Assembly: GCA_013400975.1 (NCBI GenBank)
Contig: WBMZ01010243.1
Location: forward strand, 248,001 to 312,000
Source: Atrichornis clamosus
Lineage: Eukaryota; Chordata; Aves; Passeriformes; Menuridae
Length of the DNA: 64,000 bases
Direction: 5' to 3'
The position numbers were made by a program, and so were the translations under genes. Below, one piece after another: positions 1 through 12,100 of the stretch; the stretch's first letter is position 1; every line of letters starts with the position of its first letter. The notes beneath the pieces were generated by a model that saw nothing but the letters and a program-made list of their open reading frames with translations, did no database searches and was not told the origin of the DNA.

Positions 1-1403
1 GCCTCATCCTGAGAAGGTTCCACAGTCTCTACCGTGACAGTTGAAAAGTACGTGTAACCGGGGTTATCCAGGGCAGTCACATTCAGCGTAGCAGAAGCCG
101 TGGTGTTCCCGACAGAGTTACTCACCATGCATGTGTACAAACCCGTGTCTTGCACAGTTACCTTTGTAAAATTTAATGTGCCATCGCTGAGCACAGCAAT
201 CCGAACTCTGTACGCCCCATGTGTCATTACAGATCCATTTGGAGTAATCCAAGATACAGAGGTCAGGGAGGTTGATGCCCGGCATTTCATCTCTGCAGCC
301 ATGCCTTCTGTGACGTTGAGGTCTGCTGGTGGCTCCACTATGACTGGAGCATAACATGTGAAGTAATTCAGGTCCAGCTCACCAATGTACCTTCCTTTTA
401 AACTGGGAGGTGTGTGGCAACGGGCACAGCATGCAGTATTGGAGGGTGCCTTGTCTTTAATCCACCAGCTGAGCCAAAGGATATCACAGTTGCAGTTCCA
501 AGGATTGTGATGCAAGTGGATCCTTTCTAGGCGGAGTGGTGTGAACAGGTCATGAGGCAGTAGTGTTAGATTGTTGTGTGCCAGGTTGATCTCAACAAGT
601 GACTGAAGGTTATCAAAAGCATTCCTTTCTATCACTTGAATCTGGGACTGTATCATCCACAATTTCTGAAGATGCATTAAGCCTTGGAAGGAACCTGGCC
701 GGATGGCAGTCAGGTGATTCCCAGAAAGATCTAACTCATCCAGTTTTACAAGCGGAGTAAGGTTAGGAATCTCTCGAAGATTGCACATGGCAAGGTTCAA
801 ATACCTCAAGTTGGACAGACCTTCAAAGGCACCTTCTGAGATGTATGAAAGCCTTTTCAATTCCCCCAAATCCAGCCTCCGGAGAGAAGGGATTCTGTTA
901 AAAGCATACGAAGGGATGCTCTCAATGGGGTTGTTTCTCAACCACAGTTCCTTCAGTTTTGACAGGTATACAAAAGCCCCATTTGGAATAGTGGTCAGAC
1001 GATTGTCAAAGAGTTCCAAAGTGTTGAGATTGGCCAGACCATTGAAAGCCCCTATTTCAATTGTTCTGATGTGATTCCTGCTGAGCTGCAGGATTTCTAA
1101 GTGCCTCAGATGCTTGAAGCTATTAACTTTAATGATTTGGATCTGGTTCTCATGGAGATTGAGTAGCCGGGTGTTGGTGGAGATGCCGTCTGGCACGTCT
1201 CTCAGATTTTTCCGTACACAAATCACTTTACTGAACTGGTTGCTGCAGGAGCAGACAGAAGGGCAAGTTTGAGCCCTCACTAGACCAGCCACCACAAGAA
1301 GCTGAAGAGCCAACAGCACCACAAGCAGGGGGTCAAATAGGGCCCTGTTAAACCTAGGACCTATCATTATCTGCTGTGGATGTAAGGTCATCTTGTTCAA
1401 CAT
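1..1403 (-). CDS. LRRC4C: Netrin-G ligand 1 (LRRC4C), N-terminal 467 codons; partial at window edge
   Basis: Postsynaptic type I membrane adhesion protein whose LRR domain binds netrin-G1 on axons; its C-terminal tail, which binds PSD-95 in known orthologues, is outside the window. Reading from the ATG at 1403-1401, the frame is open for 467 codons to the edge with no stop or frameshift. Visible parts: long hydrophobic signal peptide (about 1-44, core [13 protein letters not shown]); LRRNT cap with C47, C51, C53, C62; about nine LRRs (roughly 77-290); LRRCT cap with the PWNCNC motif at 301-306 and C325, C326, C329, C350; Ig-like C2 domain (about 353-442) with C374 and C425 as the disulphide pair and the YTC motif; then a Ser/Thr-rich stalk. 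N-glycosylation sequons lie at N278, N363, N389, N411, N433 and N441. From memory, residues 1-290 are almost identical to mammalian LRRC4C, which excludes the paralogues LRRC4 and LRRC4B. Known orthologues are about 640 residues, so about 170 are missing. The whole coding part appears to be in one exon, as in mammals. Confidence 0.97.
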   Translation of the reverse strand, partial: MLNKMTLHPQQIMIGPRFNRALFDPLLVVLLALQLLVVAGLVRAQTCPSVCSCSNQFSKVICVRKNLRDVPDGISTNTRLLNLHENQIQIIKVNSFKHLRHLEILQLSRNHIRTIEIGAFNGLANLNTLELFDNRLTTIPNGAFVYLSKLKELWLRNNPIESIPSYAFNRIPSLRRLDLGELKRLSYISEGAFEGLSNLRYLNLAMCNLREIPNLTPLVKLDELDLSGNHLTAIRPGSFQGLMHLQKLWMIQSQIQVIERNAFDNLQSLVEINLAHNNLTLLPHDLFTPLRLERIHLHHNPWNCNCDILWLSWWIKDKAPSNTACCARCHTPPSLKGRYIGELDLNYFTCYAPVIVEPPADLNVTEGMAAEMKCRASTSLTSVSWITPNGSVMTHGAYRVRIAVLSDGTLNFTKVTVQDTGLYTCMVSNSVGNTTASATLNVTALDNPGYTYFSTVTVETVEPSQDE

Positions 1404-1407
1404 TCAT
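1354..1407 (-). other. Upstream ORF overlapping the LRRC4C start codon
   Basis: An ATG at 1407-1405, four bases before the main ATG and in another frame, opens 17 codons that end at a TAG at 1356-1354 inside the LRRC4C coding sequence. It has A at -3 and A at +4, a better context than the main ATG. A uORF that overlaps the main start normally lowers translation, so it could act as a translational brake. The ORF itself is certain; its use is inferred. Confidence 0.6.
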
Positions 1408-1445
1408 AATTTATTTGGTGTTGGTCCTTCTGGAGTTTGAATTGT
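1404..1445 (-). other. LRRC4C: 5' UTR part of the LRRC4C coding exon
   Basis: These 42 bases lie between the predicted 3' splice site and the start codon. They contain a second, out-of-frame ATG at 1407-1405, just upstream of the main start. The main ATG has T at -3 and T at +4, a poor initiation context. The in-frame Met5 codon has A at -3. Confidence 0.8.
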
Positions 1446-1475
1446 CTGAAAAAAAGGAAGAAGGGAGAAGGAGAA
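1446..1475 (-). other. 3' splice site (acceptor) of the LRRC4C coding exon
   Basis: On the minus strand a nearly pure pyrimidine tract of about 27 bases ends in TTTTTTTCAG, with the AG at 1447-1446. This is a strong acceptor. It places the exon boundary 42 bases upstream of the start codon, so the sequence to the right is intron in the gene's 5' UTR region. Confidence 0.85.
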
Positions 1476-2804
1476 CATTAAATTAATCTCAAATATTTAA
1501 GTGTACTTTCTAAACAAAGGCATCTTTCAGTCAACTCTACCAATTTCTTAAAATTCTGTAGTGAGAATAGCTATAGAATTTCTGATATTATTTTTCTGTA
1601 CAGATACGTATATCAGCTGCAACTGGCAATGAGGTAAGAAAAAGCCAGATATTGGCTTTTCCTGCACATTCCAATGTATAATGCATGTAGCTGGATGACA
1701 GAGCTAAGTTCAACCACAGTGGATACCTACAGGAAATGTATCTAGAGGGAGAGTTGAAAGAAATTACAAGAGTCTCAAAAAGCAAAAATTAGTAACACAG
1801 GAATCTACTAAGATAGGAATCATTAGAGTATTCAAGGTGCCAACCTTTTTTATACATTGTAAGACAAGACAACAGATAATATGAAGAGCAAGTGGAGACT
1901 CCTGTTTGGTATGGGTAAAAGATTTTGTCTATACAAACATGATTCCTGAATCAGAGTTTAACTAGAAGTCTCTGATACTGAATGTCATGCAAATGACAGG
2001 GCATGATCTTGCTTATCAGAAATAAAAAAAAAATTTAAAAAAGCAGTGAAGTATGCTGAGCATCATCCAATTTCATGATACTTCCTTTTCAATTCTTTGG
2101 TTTGGCACCAGCAGCAGAGAAACAATCATTAGTAAATGTGTTCTGAAACACAGAAATACGAATAGCCATTTAAATGCTGAAAAATATCCCTGTAGCTTCA
2201 GGGTTGGCAGTTTCACTGGCATCTTGAAAAAGCACTCAAAAAATTCTACAGATTTTACTGCAAGGGAGAAAAGACCTTTACACTACAAATGATTATTACC
2301 ACTTTAAGAACTTTAGTACTGATTCATTTGTGGCAGTTTTTAAAGTCCCCAGCCCTCAGTTCATTTTCAATCTGCTGCTCAGTTCAAGATCCCTCTGTTG
2401 CCGAGATTAATGAAATTTCCTATAAATCAGCCAAAAGTGAAGTCTTAGAAATTACAGTAAGCTCAAAGCATATTTATAACCTAGAGCACCCACATGGATA
2501 ATACATATATATTCAGTAAAACAAAATACCATAAGGCAACGGTTTTCCTCTCCAGGCTCCAAACTGATTCATTGTGTGTAAAAAAGGAGACCTTTCTTTA
2601 AAAAAAAAGCAACAAAAAACCAGGAAAAATATGTTAACTTTCATCTCACGACAATTCATTTAATGAAAGACTTTTTTTTCTAATTATATATTCAGAGAGT
2701 GTGTTTTTGAGAATTCTTTTCTGCATTTTTAAAAAACTTGTTATAATGGTTCAGAGCTAGCAAGAGTTCTCATCTCACTTTTAATAATTTACTACAGAGA
2801 AAGC
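1476..2804. other. Intronic sequence, nothing recognised
   Basis: AT-rich non-coding sequence. Short ORFs of 60-80 codons occur here, but none has a recognisable domain or splice context. Confidence 0.6.
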
Positions 2805-2988
2805 CAATATAATGGTTAAAAAACTGTGAAAGGAACTGGAAAGTCTGTGCAGTATCTATATGTTTGATCTCTCTGTATGTGCTATTTATAAAATACCATT
2901 CTTTTTATGAAAGATTCATGAAACTAATGTGTTTTGCAACCTTGAGCAAGTCACTCAACTTCTCTCTCTGCAGACTACACTTCTGTCA
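2805..2988 (+). repeat. Ancient MIR-type SINE remnant
   Basis: The left end resembles the tRNA-derived head of MIR (ATAATGGTTAAA near 2810). The right part, near 2936-2975, keeps the well-known core CCTTGAGCAAGTCACTCAAC followed by TTCTCTCTC. The two lie in the same order and at about the spacing seen in MIR. The middle is heavily diverged. Such copies predate the bird-mammal split. Confidence 0.5.
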
Positions 2989-3748
2989 TATGGCTCTGGA
3001 AAACCCTGTGGCTGTAGTGTTAGATGTTACTGCTCCCAGACCTCCATTCCTTCCCTCTGCCAACAACTGCACTTCTGAACGTCAGCTGCATGGATTTAGG
3101 ATAATGTACTAGACGAGGGGTGGCTGCTCTACACACCTTTCTTTTTACTGCAGCCTCACAAGGTCACTTATCTCGTCAGAGGTGATGAACAGAATGTATG
3201 GAAAAACACTCTAATCACTGAAATTCAAGTTCGCTTGCACCAAAAATCCAACTGTAGTAAAACTATCAGCAGAAAGTGGGTGAGAAGGCCATAGTTCCCA
3301 TCTTTCTTACACTGTTATGAAGAAAAATCTGCCATTGCAGTCAAAAGAATTATATTAGAGTCTGATATCAACTTTAGGGTCCCTAGTTAAGATCTCTGGC
3401 CCATGCATGTTGCTGTTGAATAGTAATTAACAATCATCTGTGATAGTTAAAGTGAGCATATTAGCATTTTTGTCACTTTTTTTTTTTTCTTCAGTAATTT
3501 GTTTTTCATTTCTCATTTTTAAAATTCTTCTAAAATTTATCCCCCAAGGACTTGGACTGAATAATTAATTCCGTTAACAAGTAATAAAACAGACACAGAA
3601 ACACATCAAACCAATTATTTTACCATTGCACTGGTGCAATGTTATTGTCTATTGCAACTGTGAGGAGAACTCAGCCTGCTATGTCTGTCAGAGCTGCCAG
3701 TTGTCCTGGTATAAGGCTGGTGTGGCACAGGTAGCATGTGTGGCTTGC
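2989..3748. other. Intronic sequence, nothing recognised
   Basis: AT-rich sequence with a T-run at 3478-3489. No gene or repeat family was recognised. Confidence 0.6.
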
Positions 3749-3822
3749 AGAGGTTCAAGAATCTTCTGTGTTCCTCTCAGACTGTAGAGGTACAAGAATC
3801 TTCTGTGTTCCTCTCAGACTAT
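3749..3822. repeat. Tandem duplication, 37-bp unit, two copies
   Basis: Two adjacent copies (3749-3785 and 3786-3822) share CAAGAATCTTCTGTGTTCCT and differ at only one or two positions (AGGTTC versus AGGTAC). The near identity suggests a fairly recent local duplication. Confidence 0.9.
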
Positions 3823-6105
3823 TAAAAGCCAGCTTTGTGGGATGCCATATGGTTTCTCTATCTTTCTTTTTGTGACTTTACGTATATTCTGTTCTCATTT
3901 CTGTATCCTGGATAGGCTGAATGACCAGGAAAACTATAGCATTTGTGGAACAAAAAAGTATAGAGAAATAAGAAAGGTGATGGGAGAGCAAGCACCCTCA
4001 ATATCAAACTGTGTATGCATCTAAAACCTTCAGTTGCTCTTGTCCAGCCTCCATAAAGCTGACGATCCCAAACCATGCTGCAAGCACTCCAAGACACTTT
4101 CCTTCTTTTACTTTAACCTCATGGTATCTCCCACGATTTCCTTCACCTACTTCTTTATCCAGCTAATCTTCCCTTTTTATCACTACACATATGCTTCATG
4201 GGGAAAAAAAAAAAATTTACCTGAATACAGTAATTCATGATAATAAATAAATTATCCAGTTAGCAAATATTACCTAACCCACACCAAAATATTTCCATGT
4301 CTCAGTTGCAAGAAGGTTTTTGAAAGAAATGCTTTTGTTTTGTCTTCTTAAAATAAATTCCCTATATCCTTCCCATTTTTGGTTATTGACTCAAACAATG
4401 AATCATTCACATAGAACAGCTGATTCCTCATGCTGAAGGCCAAAATTGCCGGTGGCTTTTACATTTACTGTTTTCACTAGTCCTTGCTAGAGAATTCTCA
4501 ATCAAACAAATGCCTCAGTATTTCAATCCATCAAAGACCTCCAGGGAATTCTGACACCGTCAGGTTTCTGCAAAATTCAGATCTACACATACTTCAAATA
4601 CAAGTTTGGTTATTGACTGCTTGTCTGAGTCTATAATTTTGAAAAGAGGATCACCATTTTGTGAGAGGTGGATACAAAGTTCTAGATATATTTTCATATA
4701 TGTTGGTATGTTTGACCTTTCTGTGTCTAAGCTGCATCTTGTTTAATATATAAGTATCAATAAGAATATTGATATTGCCATCCTTCTTCAACATTTTCAG
4801 GGAGGCAATGAGAGAAAATCTTAGCTTTTGTAGCCATAATTTGATTTAACTTTGGATTTATTTATATGATTCAACGTTTTTTCCCTCCTCTTTGACAATA
4901 TAAAAAGCAAAATGCAGTTTTTAAGATAAGATTGCGTTAACTTGACTTGATGCTGTTAAAGTACAGGGGAGCTGATGATCCAAGAAAGCCGCCATGCCCA
5001 GCAGAGAATATGATAGGCAATGCTTTGCAAGTCCTCACTTTCAACTAGTGAACTTTGCATGAGGCTGACATACTGCAGTAAGATTCCTAGTGGCAGTAGG
5101 AATGTATTAAAAAGGTCCTTTCTTTTATACTGGTGGTTTTCCATAGCTCAGAGCTTAAATATTCAAGGAGCCTTGGTGTAGGCATTTCACATCAGGGTAA
5201 TTTAAAATCATAAATACCTTGGAAATACCCTGGGAAAAAAAATTCTCCAGTGCAAAAAACCAGTGGAAAATTAATTTAAAGCCTTGAAGAATGTTATGGA
5301 AATAATTTAATGGTCTTTACATAAAGATACATCTGGAACTCTGTACTAAAGTAATTTGCTATTCAATACCTATTTTGCTAGAAACACATGGAGATTTAGC
5401 TTCACAAATCCACACATGGAGCACAGACCATCAACCAGATTCTTTAGTCTTTGTTGACACCTCTTTGTCTTCTAAGTAATTTTTTTTTCATTTTTCTGGT
5501 ACCAAAATAACTCTATGGTCAATTCAATAACACTAGCGCCCTCTGCTGTATAGACTAAAACTGCATTTTAAAAAGCTTAGAATTTCCTTACTGTACAGAC
5601 AGTTCCCCAGACAGTACAATTATCAAATGTGTTTCCAAACATGACCTTAAGTCTGTCTGTGGCACTGCTCTAATTAGCAGAGCATATATCATCTGTTATT
5701 TTAGTACAGTAATGTATATTCTCTTTATGGTCATGGAGACATTCCTAGACATATATGGAGAGTTGTTTGTTTTGTTTCCTATTTTCACAGAAATTAAAAA
5801 AACCCTTTTTTTTTTAAATTGACATTTGATATGCATGTTCTCCTCTCTATAGCTTATCTGATACTTTGCTAGTCTTGATGTACTACATATTTTCCTCTGA
5901 GCAAAAAACATTGCCCTCTTACGATCCAACGCAGAAGATGAAGCAAGAAATGACAGAGCTAATCTACCTCTGCAGCTATGCACAGTGCAGCTTTCCTTAG
6001 GGACAGCTTGAAGGATGCAGTAGTTATGCTATTGAAATGTAACTTTGCCAAACACGTATTCAGAGATGTCTTCCTTATGGGCATTGTAATAGTACCCCGA
6101 ATTCC
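3823..6105. other. Intronic sequence, nothing recognised
   Basis: AT-rich non-coding sequence with scattered short ORFs and homopolymer runs only. Confidence 0.6.
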
Positions 6106-6135
6106 TTTTTTTTGTTTGTTTGTTTGTTTTGTTTG
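6106..6135. repeat. (TTTG)n microsatellite
   Basis: A T-run followed by four to five TTTG units and a TTTTG variant. It is short and slightly degenerate. Confidence 0.85.
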
Positions 6136-8239
6136 GTAATTGGGTCTTGGGCCTAGTGTGCTTTTTTCTCTCTTTGTTATATTACCAGGAAAAAGTGGCT
6201 ATGCTCACTCTGATTCCTGAAGGATTTTCCTGTAATGGGGGGCTTCCATTACAAAAGAGAACTTCTACACCATTTCCAAAGATCTGCCTAATGAGGTATG
6301 GCAGGTGGCAAACATATTTCCCCAAGCTCCAGTGACCCTTAGCTGGATCACTGGCAGTTTAGTTGCTGTTGGTAACTCATACTTTGCTTTCTGTCTAGTC
6401 TGTGGGTCTATGAATAACTGTCTCAGCAGCAGAGCAGTGCAGCGCAAAGGCCATGGCTTTTTCCCAATGTACGGTTTAAGATACACTATGATCTAACACA
6501 TTTTGGTTCGTGCTGTACATCTGCCATGAAAAAAATGAGATGTGATGTTACATGTCACTGCACTGAAAATATGGACAGAATTTATCAGGTATCACGTATT
6601 TAAGCTACCACAGTAAAATTAAATCATCACAAATACATCACAATTAAGTCTCAGCTGAAGTATGGTTAAATCATCAAAACTCTCCCTCAGACATGTCCCA
6701 GAAAATATCAGGATGAGAAGCATTCAAATCACCTTTCATAATTTTTTCAAGTTGACAAACATGTGGATGCATTCAGAAAATGCATCTTTCCTTCACTTTA
6801 TATAGCACAGTTATGTATGCTGTACCTCACACCCTTTTAAATGGGTTTTTTTGAGAGAAAAACCCTTCACAATGATATCTGCATTTTTTCAGAAAACAAG
6901 CCACTCTACAGTTGCAAATTAAAGAGCAGATTTCCAAACATGTGAAGAGGAGCTAGGTGCATCAAGTAGCTAATTATGCTGGGAAGACACTTCTGGTAAC
7001 ATCAACACCACAGAATTGAATATAGTTTCTGTATGGAATAGAGCTTGGAGTACAGCAATAAAAATAGGTCCAAATCCCAGGATGACCTTATGCAGAAGTG
7101 ACTCTTTTGACTCTCTTTTCAGGAACTCTGAATGCTCCCAGGGCCTGAGACTGATCCCCTTTTGGCAGCAATGCCAGCAGCGGAAGCCAAGGGAATTTCA
7201 GTGTAGAGACAAGCACACAATCTGTTTTAGCTCCACAAAGTACTGAAACGCATGAGGGTTAACCCTCGTCCCAGAACAGAGACTGAACTGTGGGCAGGGA
7301 GCTCCACCGGGGTCAGAAATCCTCTACCAACATCTGCTCTGCAAACGCTCCAGCAGCCTCACATGTGTGTCCCCATATGGCTGAGCAGGGTTGGGCTGAT
7401 GGAACCACATTGCCAGGGATTCGCTCACCGTATCCTCCTGCCCACCTCACCTCCCCCCTTTTCTGTTCTGAAATACCCTTCCACCTGGCTGAACCCTCGA
7501 GGACTAGAGCGTTCAGTTCAAGAGCAGTACAAACACTTTGCATGCTGTTCCCTGCCCCTACACTGTACAATGACACCAATTCTCTTTCTCCACTGAATGC
7601 CTTTGCCACTAACAAAGGAACACATGCTATGGTCTTAACAGAGCATTACAATGCATCGTCATGCAAAATCAATGAAATGGTTTACAGCAGATCTCATATT
7701 TTCCTAATATTTTTTTAAATTTCCTCATGGATTGACTCCTGTCTGAGGTGTTTGGGTTTTTTTAAACAGATTGTTTTACAGTGAAAACCCATGACTGTGA
7801 CTACAGAACAGTGTATCTTTACCTCCATTCTTAAAAATCAGTTTTCCCTTTTCACTGCTATAGGACTTTAAAAGTCTCAACAACAGTTAAGGGAGCCATT
7901 GCAATAATGTCTAAAAACCTGGGAGGTTTCAAAGCCCAGCAGTTTTTATCTATTTGTTTTTTATTTTATTTTTAGTTAAATACAATGGAGGCCAAAGAGG
8001 GCTAGACAGACAGCCCTGCAATGCAAACTGATTACTCATGAGACCAGACAAATCAAAACACTCACAATGCAAATTATTCTCCTCTTTGCATGTTTCACTG
8101 TTTTGCTCTGGGACTTAGTTCTGTGGCCCCTTGAAGCATTTAAGTGTAGGAGGCAGATTGGATATTGCTGTACCCCAGATACTTCCCAGTTCTCTCCTGC
8201 AAGCCTTTTAAGACTCAGCTGAATCACTAAAACACTGAT
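6136..8239. other. Intronic sequence; includes a stretch of overlapping ORFs at 7240-7720
   Basis: Mostly AT-rich. Around 7240-7640 base composition becomes more balanced, and open frames occur on both strands: 114 codons from an ATG at 7252, 142 codons from a GTG at 7290, and 100 codons on the minus strand. None contains a motif I recognise. Overlapping open frames on both strands argue for composition rather than coding. Confidence 0.5.
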
Positions 8240-8335
8240 CTGAAAGATCTGAATGTGATTGGACACATTCAATCCTCCTGAATCACCACTGATTTCAAGG
8301 GAGTTCAATCAAGGATGAGTTTGACCCAGTCTGCC
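8240..8335. repeat. Possible ancient amniote interspersed repeat
   Basis: The stretch holding CACTGATTTCAAGGGAGTTC and the following GATGAGTTTGACCCAGTCTG resembles a diverged dispersed family common in turtle and crocodile genomes. This is from memory of the pattern, not from alignment. Confidence 0.25.
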
Positions 8336-8944
8336 TTTTTCTTCCTTTCTTTCATTTTATTATACAGAAAACAGCTTAATTTCATACACCTCATTTTCCA
8401 ACATGATTTCATGTTTCCTCTCTCATGTCTTCCTAAGGTTTAAAATTTTCTCAACCTCAGGTAACAGAAATGAACATGAAATAAAGATTTTAAAAATGAG
8501 AATTTTAGTGTACACTGGTCCAAGCAAAAATATTTGCATTTTAGCTAGAAATTAAGATATTTGACAGTGTTTGAATCTCAATCAGTCTGGTATTTCTCTT
8601 TATTTATAAATATTATTTTAGTCTTAAGCTTCATTTCCAGATTGTATCCTCAGTAAAACTCGTAATATTTGCTAATTTCACATGAAAAGCATAGAAAATA
8701 TCAGATGATATGTAATAAATATTTCTTTAAGACAAACTTAGCTTTATTAAGAGGAATTATTGACTTTGTTGTCCTCTTCCTGGATGTCACTCAAAGGGTG
8801 AAGAGGACAAAATAATCCTAACCTCTCTGTTCAGACTGCTCACAGTGGTATGAGTAGGAGCAATCTAAGAACTATTCACAATGAACTAAAATTCTTTCAT
8901 AAAAGTCAGCACAATGCAGCTTGGTACTAGTGCACCCAGAAACA

Positions 8945-9145
8945 TACTAGAATTTTAATTGGAATTAACTTTTAAGTGGGTTAATTCTATTGCATTACAT
9001 CTTAGTGTGGACATTCTTATTTAGAATTTAATTTAAGCTAAATTGAATCAAGGCCACTGTAATTTCAATTAAGAGTGTCCATGAAAGGATGTAATGTAGT
9101 TTAGCTAGTCCCTTTTCAAAGTTAATTTGGATTCATTTTCTTGAG
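8945..9145. repeat. Long imperfect palindrome, MITE-like ancient DNA transposon remnant
   Basis: The left arm at 8992-9020 and the right arm at 9069-9097 are reverse complements at about 21 of 29 positions (CATTAC/GTAATG and GGACA/TGTCC cores). The pairing continues outward with AGTTAATT at 9120-9127 matching AATTAACT at 8963-8970. The centre is AT-rich, near 9045. The structure fits a decayed non-autonomous DNA transposon and resembles repeat families abundant in turtles. The family name is not known to me. Confidence 0.6.
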
Positions 9146-12100
9146 ACCCCGTGTAGACATTAGGAACTTTTGTTCTCTATTGACTTGGGCTTGATTCAAA
9201 CCAATTATGTAAAGGTAAAAAGGTTTTCTATCTCATCACTGATCCCCTGGGTTACTGAAGTTCCATTTTGCTTCACTAATTCAGTTGATAAAACACATTT
9301 TGTCCGAAGTTTTGTTGTTTGTTTCAGCTTATATATTTTTCTGGACAGCTATTTATGTAGGGAAAAACAGGCAACTGAACAAGAGAAATTTTACAATAAC
9401 CTGATTAAAAAATTCTCTTAATTACAGAAGTATGTCATGACATCTCATGTGCCAACCATGACAAAAGGGGAAGCAAGCACCTACAGGATTTCTCTATCTA
9501 TGCCAGAAATACCTCAGTGAGCAGAAACTAACCCACACTATTTCTATAACTATGCTTTCTTAATTCTTTTTTCATTATTTCATCGAAGTAAAATCACTAA
9601 TCAGTGTTAGGAAGGCATCTGTGAAGCATAAGAAAATTAGTATAAAAACAGCCCTTAATAAAATATGTTCTAAAGCACTGCTCTAAAACCATGCAATTTT
9701 TAGTCCTGTTAGACTGGGGTCATGTTTTGAAATACCACAGCATTTTTTTTAGTTTTACCAGTGATTTAGCAACATCTTTTTAAACACAGTACAGTGAAAC
9801 TTTATTTCAAACAACCTAGTTTTGATCTGGTAGAATATTATTATTTTTTACCCACAAAACCATTAAATTGTGTAAATTAACATGCTTTTCAACAACGCAC
9901 TAGAGTATTTCAAACTGGTAGGCAAAAATCTGCAGTTTAAGTATATGAAATATTAAAATTTGTGTCTTTTAAAGAATGGAAAGGCAAGAATGTGCAAAGT
10001 ATTATGGAATCCAAGATGTTAGCCTTGATTCCTTCCAGAATATTCTCACTATTCACAAACGATAAAAGCAGATGTGGGAGATGTCAGGTCAGAACAGTTT
10101 AAGAATGCATATACAAAGGTATATGAAGTCACTCTATGTATATGAAGACAGTACAATGAAGAGAAACAAAGAAACAAACAAAAAGGCAATTAGAGTACAC
10201 ACCTGCACTTAAGGAAGCTTCATCCTAATCCTAAAAATTCAAATTTAGTTTTTGAAGCCCAGAACATGATTTCCTAAATTACAATATCTGCACTTGTCTA
10301 CTGAATGTGCTAATGTTGAATATTCTTGCTAGCCATACCCATCATTCTTTGAGCTTTGCTGAGCTCTTCACCTCAGTAGATAACATAAACTAGAAGACAA
10401 AAATACCTTAGTTTGACAAACATATAATATAGTAGAAGCTTTCTATACTTTTCTATACTTTGGCAACAGAGATCCTCTTGTAAAATCTGACGTAATTTAA
10501 AAATATTTGAAGATTATTTCAATATTGGCAAACCAGACAATTGTTCATTTCAGTGGCATAAAAAAAATCAAGATTTTGCCTTAACAAGTGCAGTTTTTCC
10601 AAATACATTTTGCATTATGTAAAAGAGAGGAGACTGAGGGATGAAAGGAAATTATATTAAAGCAGCCATGGAAAATCTGCATAAATTTTTTTGGGGTATG
10701 AATTAAAATAGATATCTGTCAAAACACTTCTATGGCATGATGATGTGTCAAGAAAGGTGTTTTTCTGTTTTCCTTTTTTAAGGTCTAAATTATTTGATAT
10801 TGAGTTGGAGAAGTGTTTGGTAGGTATTTCATAACCTTGATAACTATAGGCTGTACTGTTAGTATGTATTATTTCAAAATACCTTCTGGGAAAAACATAC
10901 CCAGCTAATAACACACTAAAGCACTGGAGTCCATTTTGCATCATTGCATTTGTAGTGGCTAACTGAGTCCAAATTACTCCCTCATTCTGTTAATAAACAA
11001 AGCAACAAAGAGAAAAAGAGACATGAGTTAAAAAGTTAAGGCTGCAAATAGCCTCGAGTCTGGCAAATGATGGTTAAACTTCTTGTCCTTGTAACTATGG
11101 AAACCCCTTAAGGTAAGAGTGGAACACAGGCACTTTGTGGTCTGCAATTTACAAGCTGTTTATTTAATTATGAAGGAATATGAAACTGTTAGGGGCAATG
11201 CAATTATCCTACTGTGATAGTGTTTTGAGAGAAAAAGTAGGTACAGAGAAATATAAGAAGTTAATTTTTTGGAAAATTACTTGTTTTAGGACTTCTATGA
11301 AACTGCAGCACATTGTTTTTTACTGAAATCTGTGATTTTTTTTTTTCCCCAAAGAGTGTGAGGAGCCAAAATTAGTAATATGACATTTTGCCATAATATC
11401 CCTCAGTAGATTCATAGTAATTATGTCCATTCTATGCTTCATGAACAAAACCAAGGTCAGGGTGTATTTCAATTAAACCCTAGGTGTTACCAAAGTGCAG
11501 TACAGCCAGAATAGCAAGCACATTATTACCAGATCTATCACTGCTGGGCAATGAACAGGTCACAGGTGCTCTTGCGTGCAGCATTTGTACACTTTTAAAT
11601 ACTACAAGTGGGAGAATACTTCAATTCAATTTAGGAGGCAGCTAGTGAAATAAAGAGTGAAACTATGTGATGACTCAGGAGTATTATAACTACTTACAGG
11701 TATTTTTCTGGATCTGAACAACAAACTTTAACCTGATATTTCTGTTATTGCGAATTGTGTGAATGTAGTGACCCCAGGGCCATGAGCATACAGTGGGAGT
11801 TTTTGGCAATAATCCATCATTCACTGGATTGCCTTAATTAGATGTCAAACATAAACACATCCTCACAAGGCCTCTGGAAAAGGGACAGGTAGTATTATGC
11901 TTTTTTATGATTAAAGAAACTCAGGCAATAATGGATTAAATCAGTTGCCAAAATTCAGCACATGTATATAAGACACTTTACAAGCATGAGATCCACACTC
12001 CATGGTGACTTGATGCAACAAGTGTATTGTCAAGTATCTGCTGCAAGCTGTTGACGCTATAAATGGCAAATTTGAAGAAATACATTGGAAGTTTGAAATT

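Noticed and set aside
118..357. Minus-strand ORF of 79 codons within LRRC4C
   Set aside because: It is an out-of-frame shadow. The LRRC4C frame is open throughout and encodes the Ig domain.
781..1074. Plus-strand ORF of 97 codons
   Set aside because: It is antisense to the leucine-rich repeats of LRRC4C; the periodic LRR codons create the open frame.
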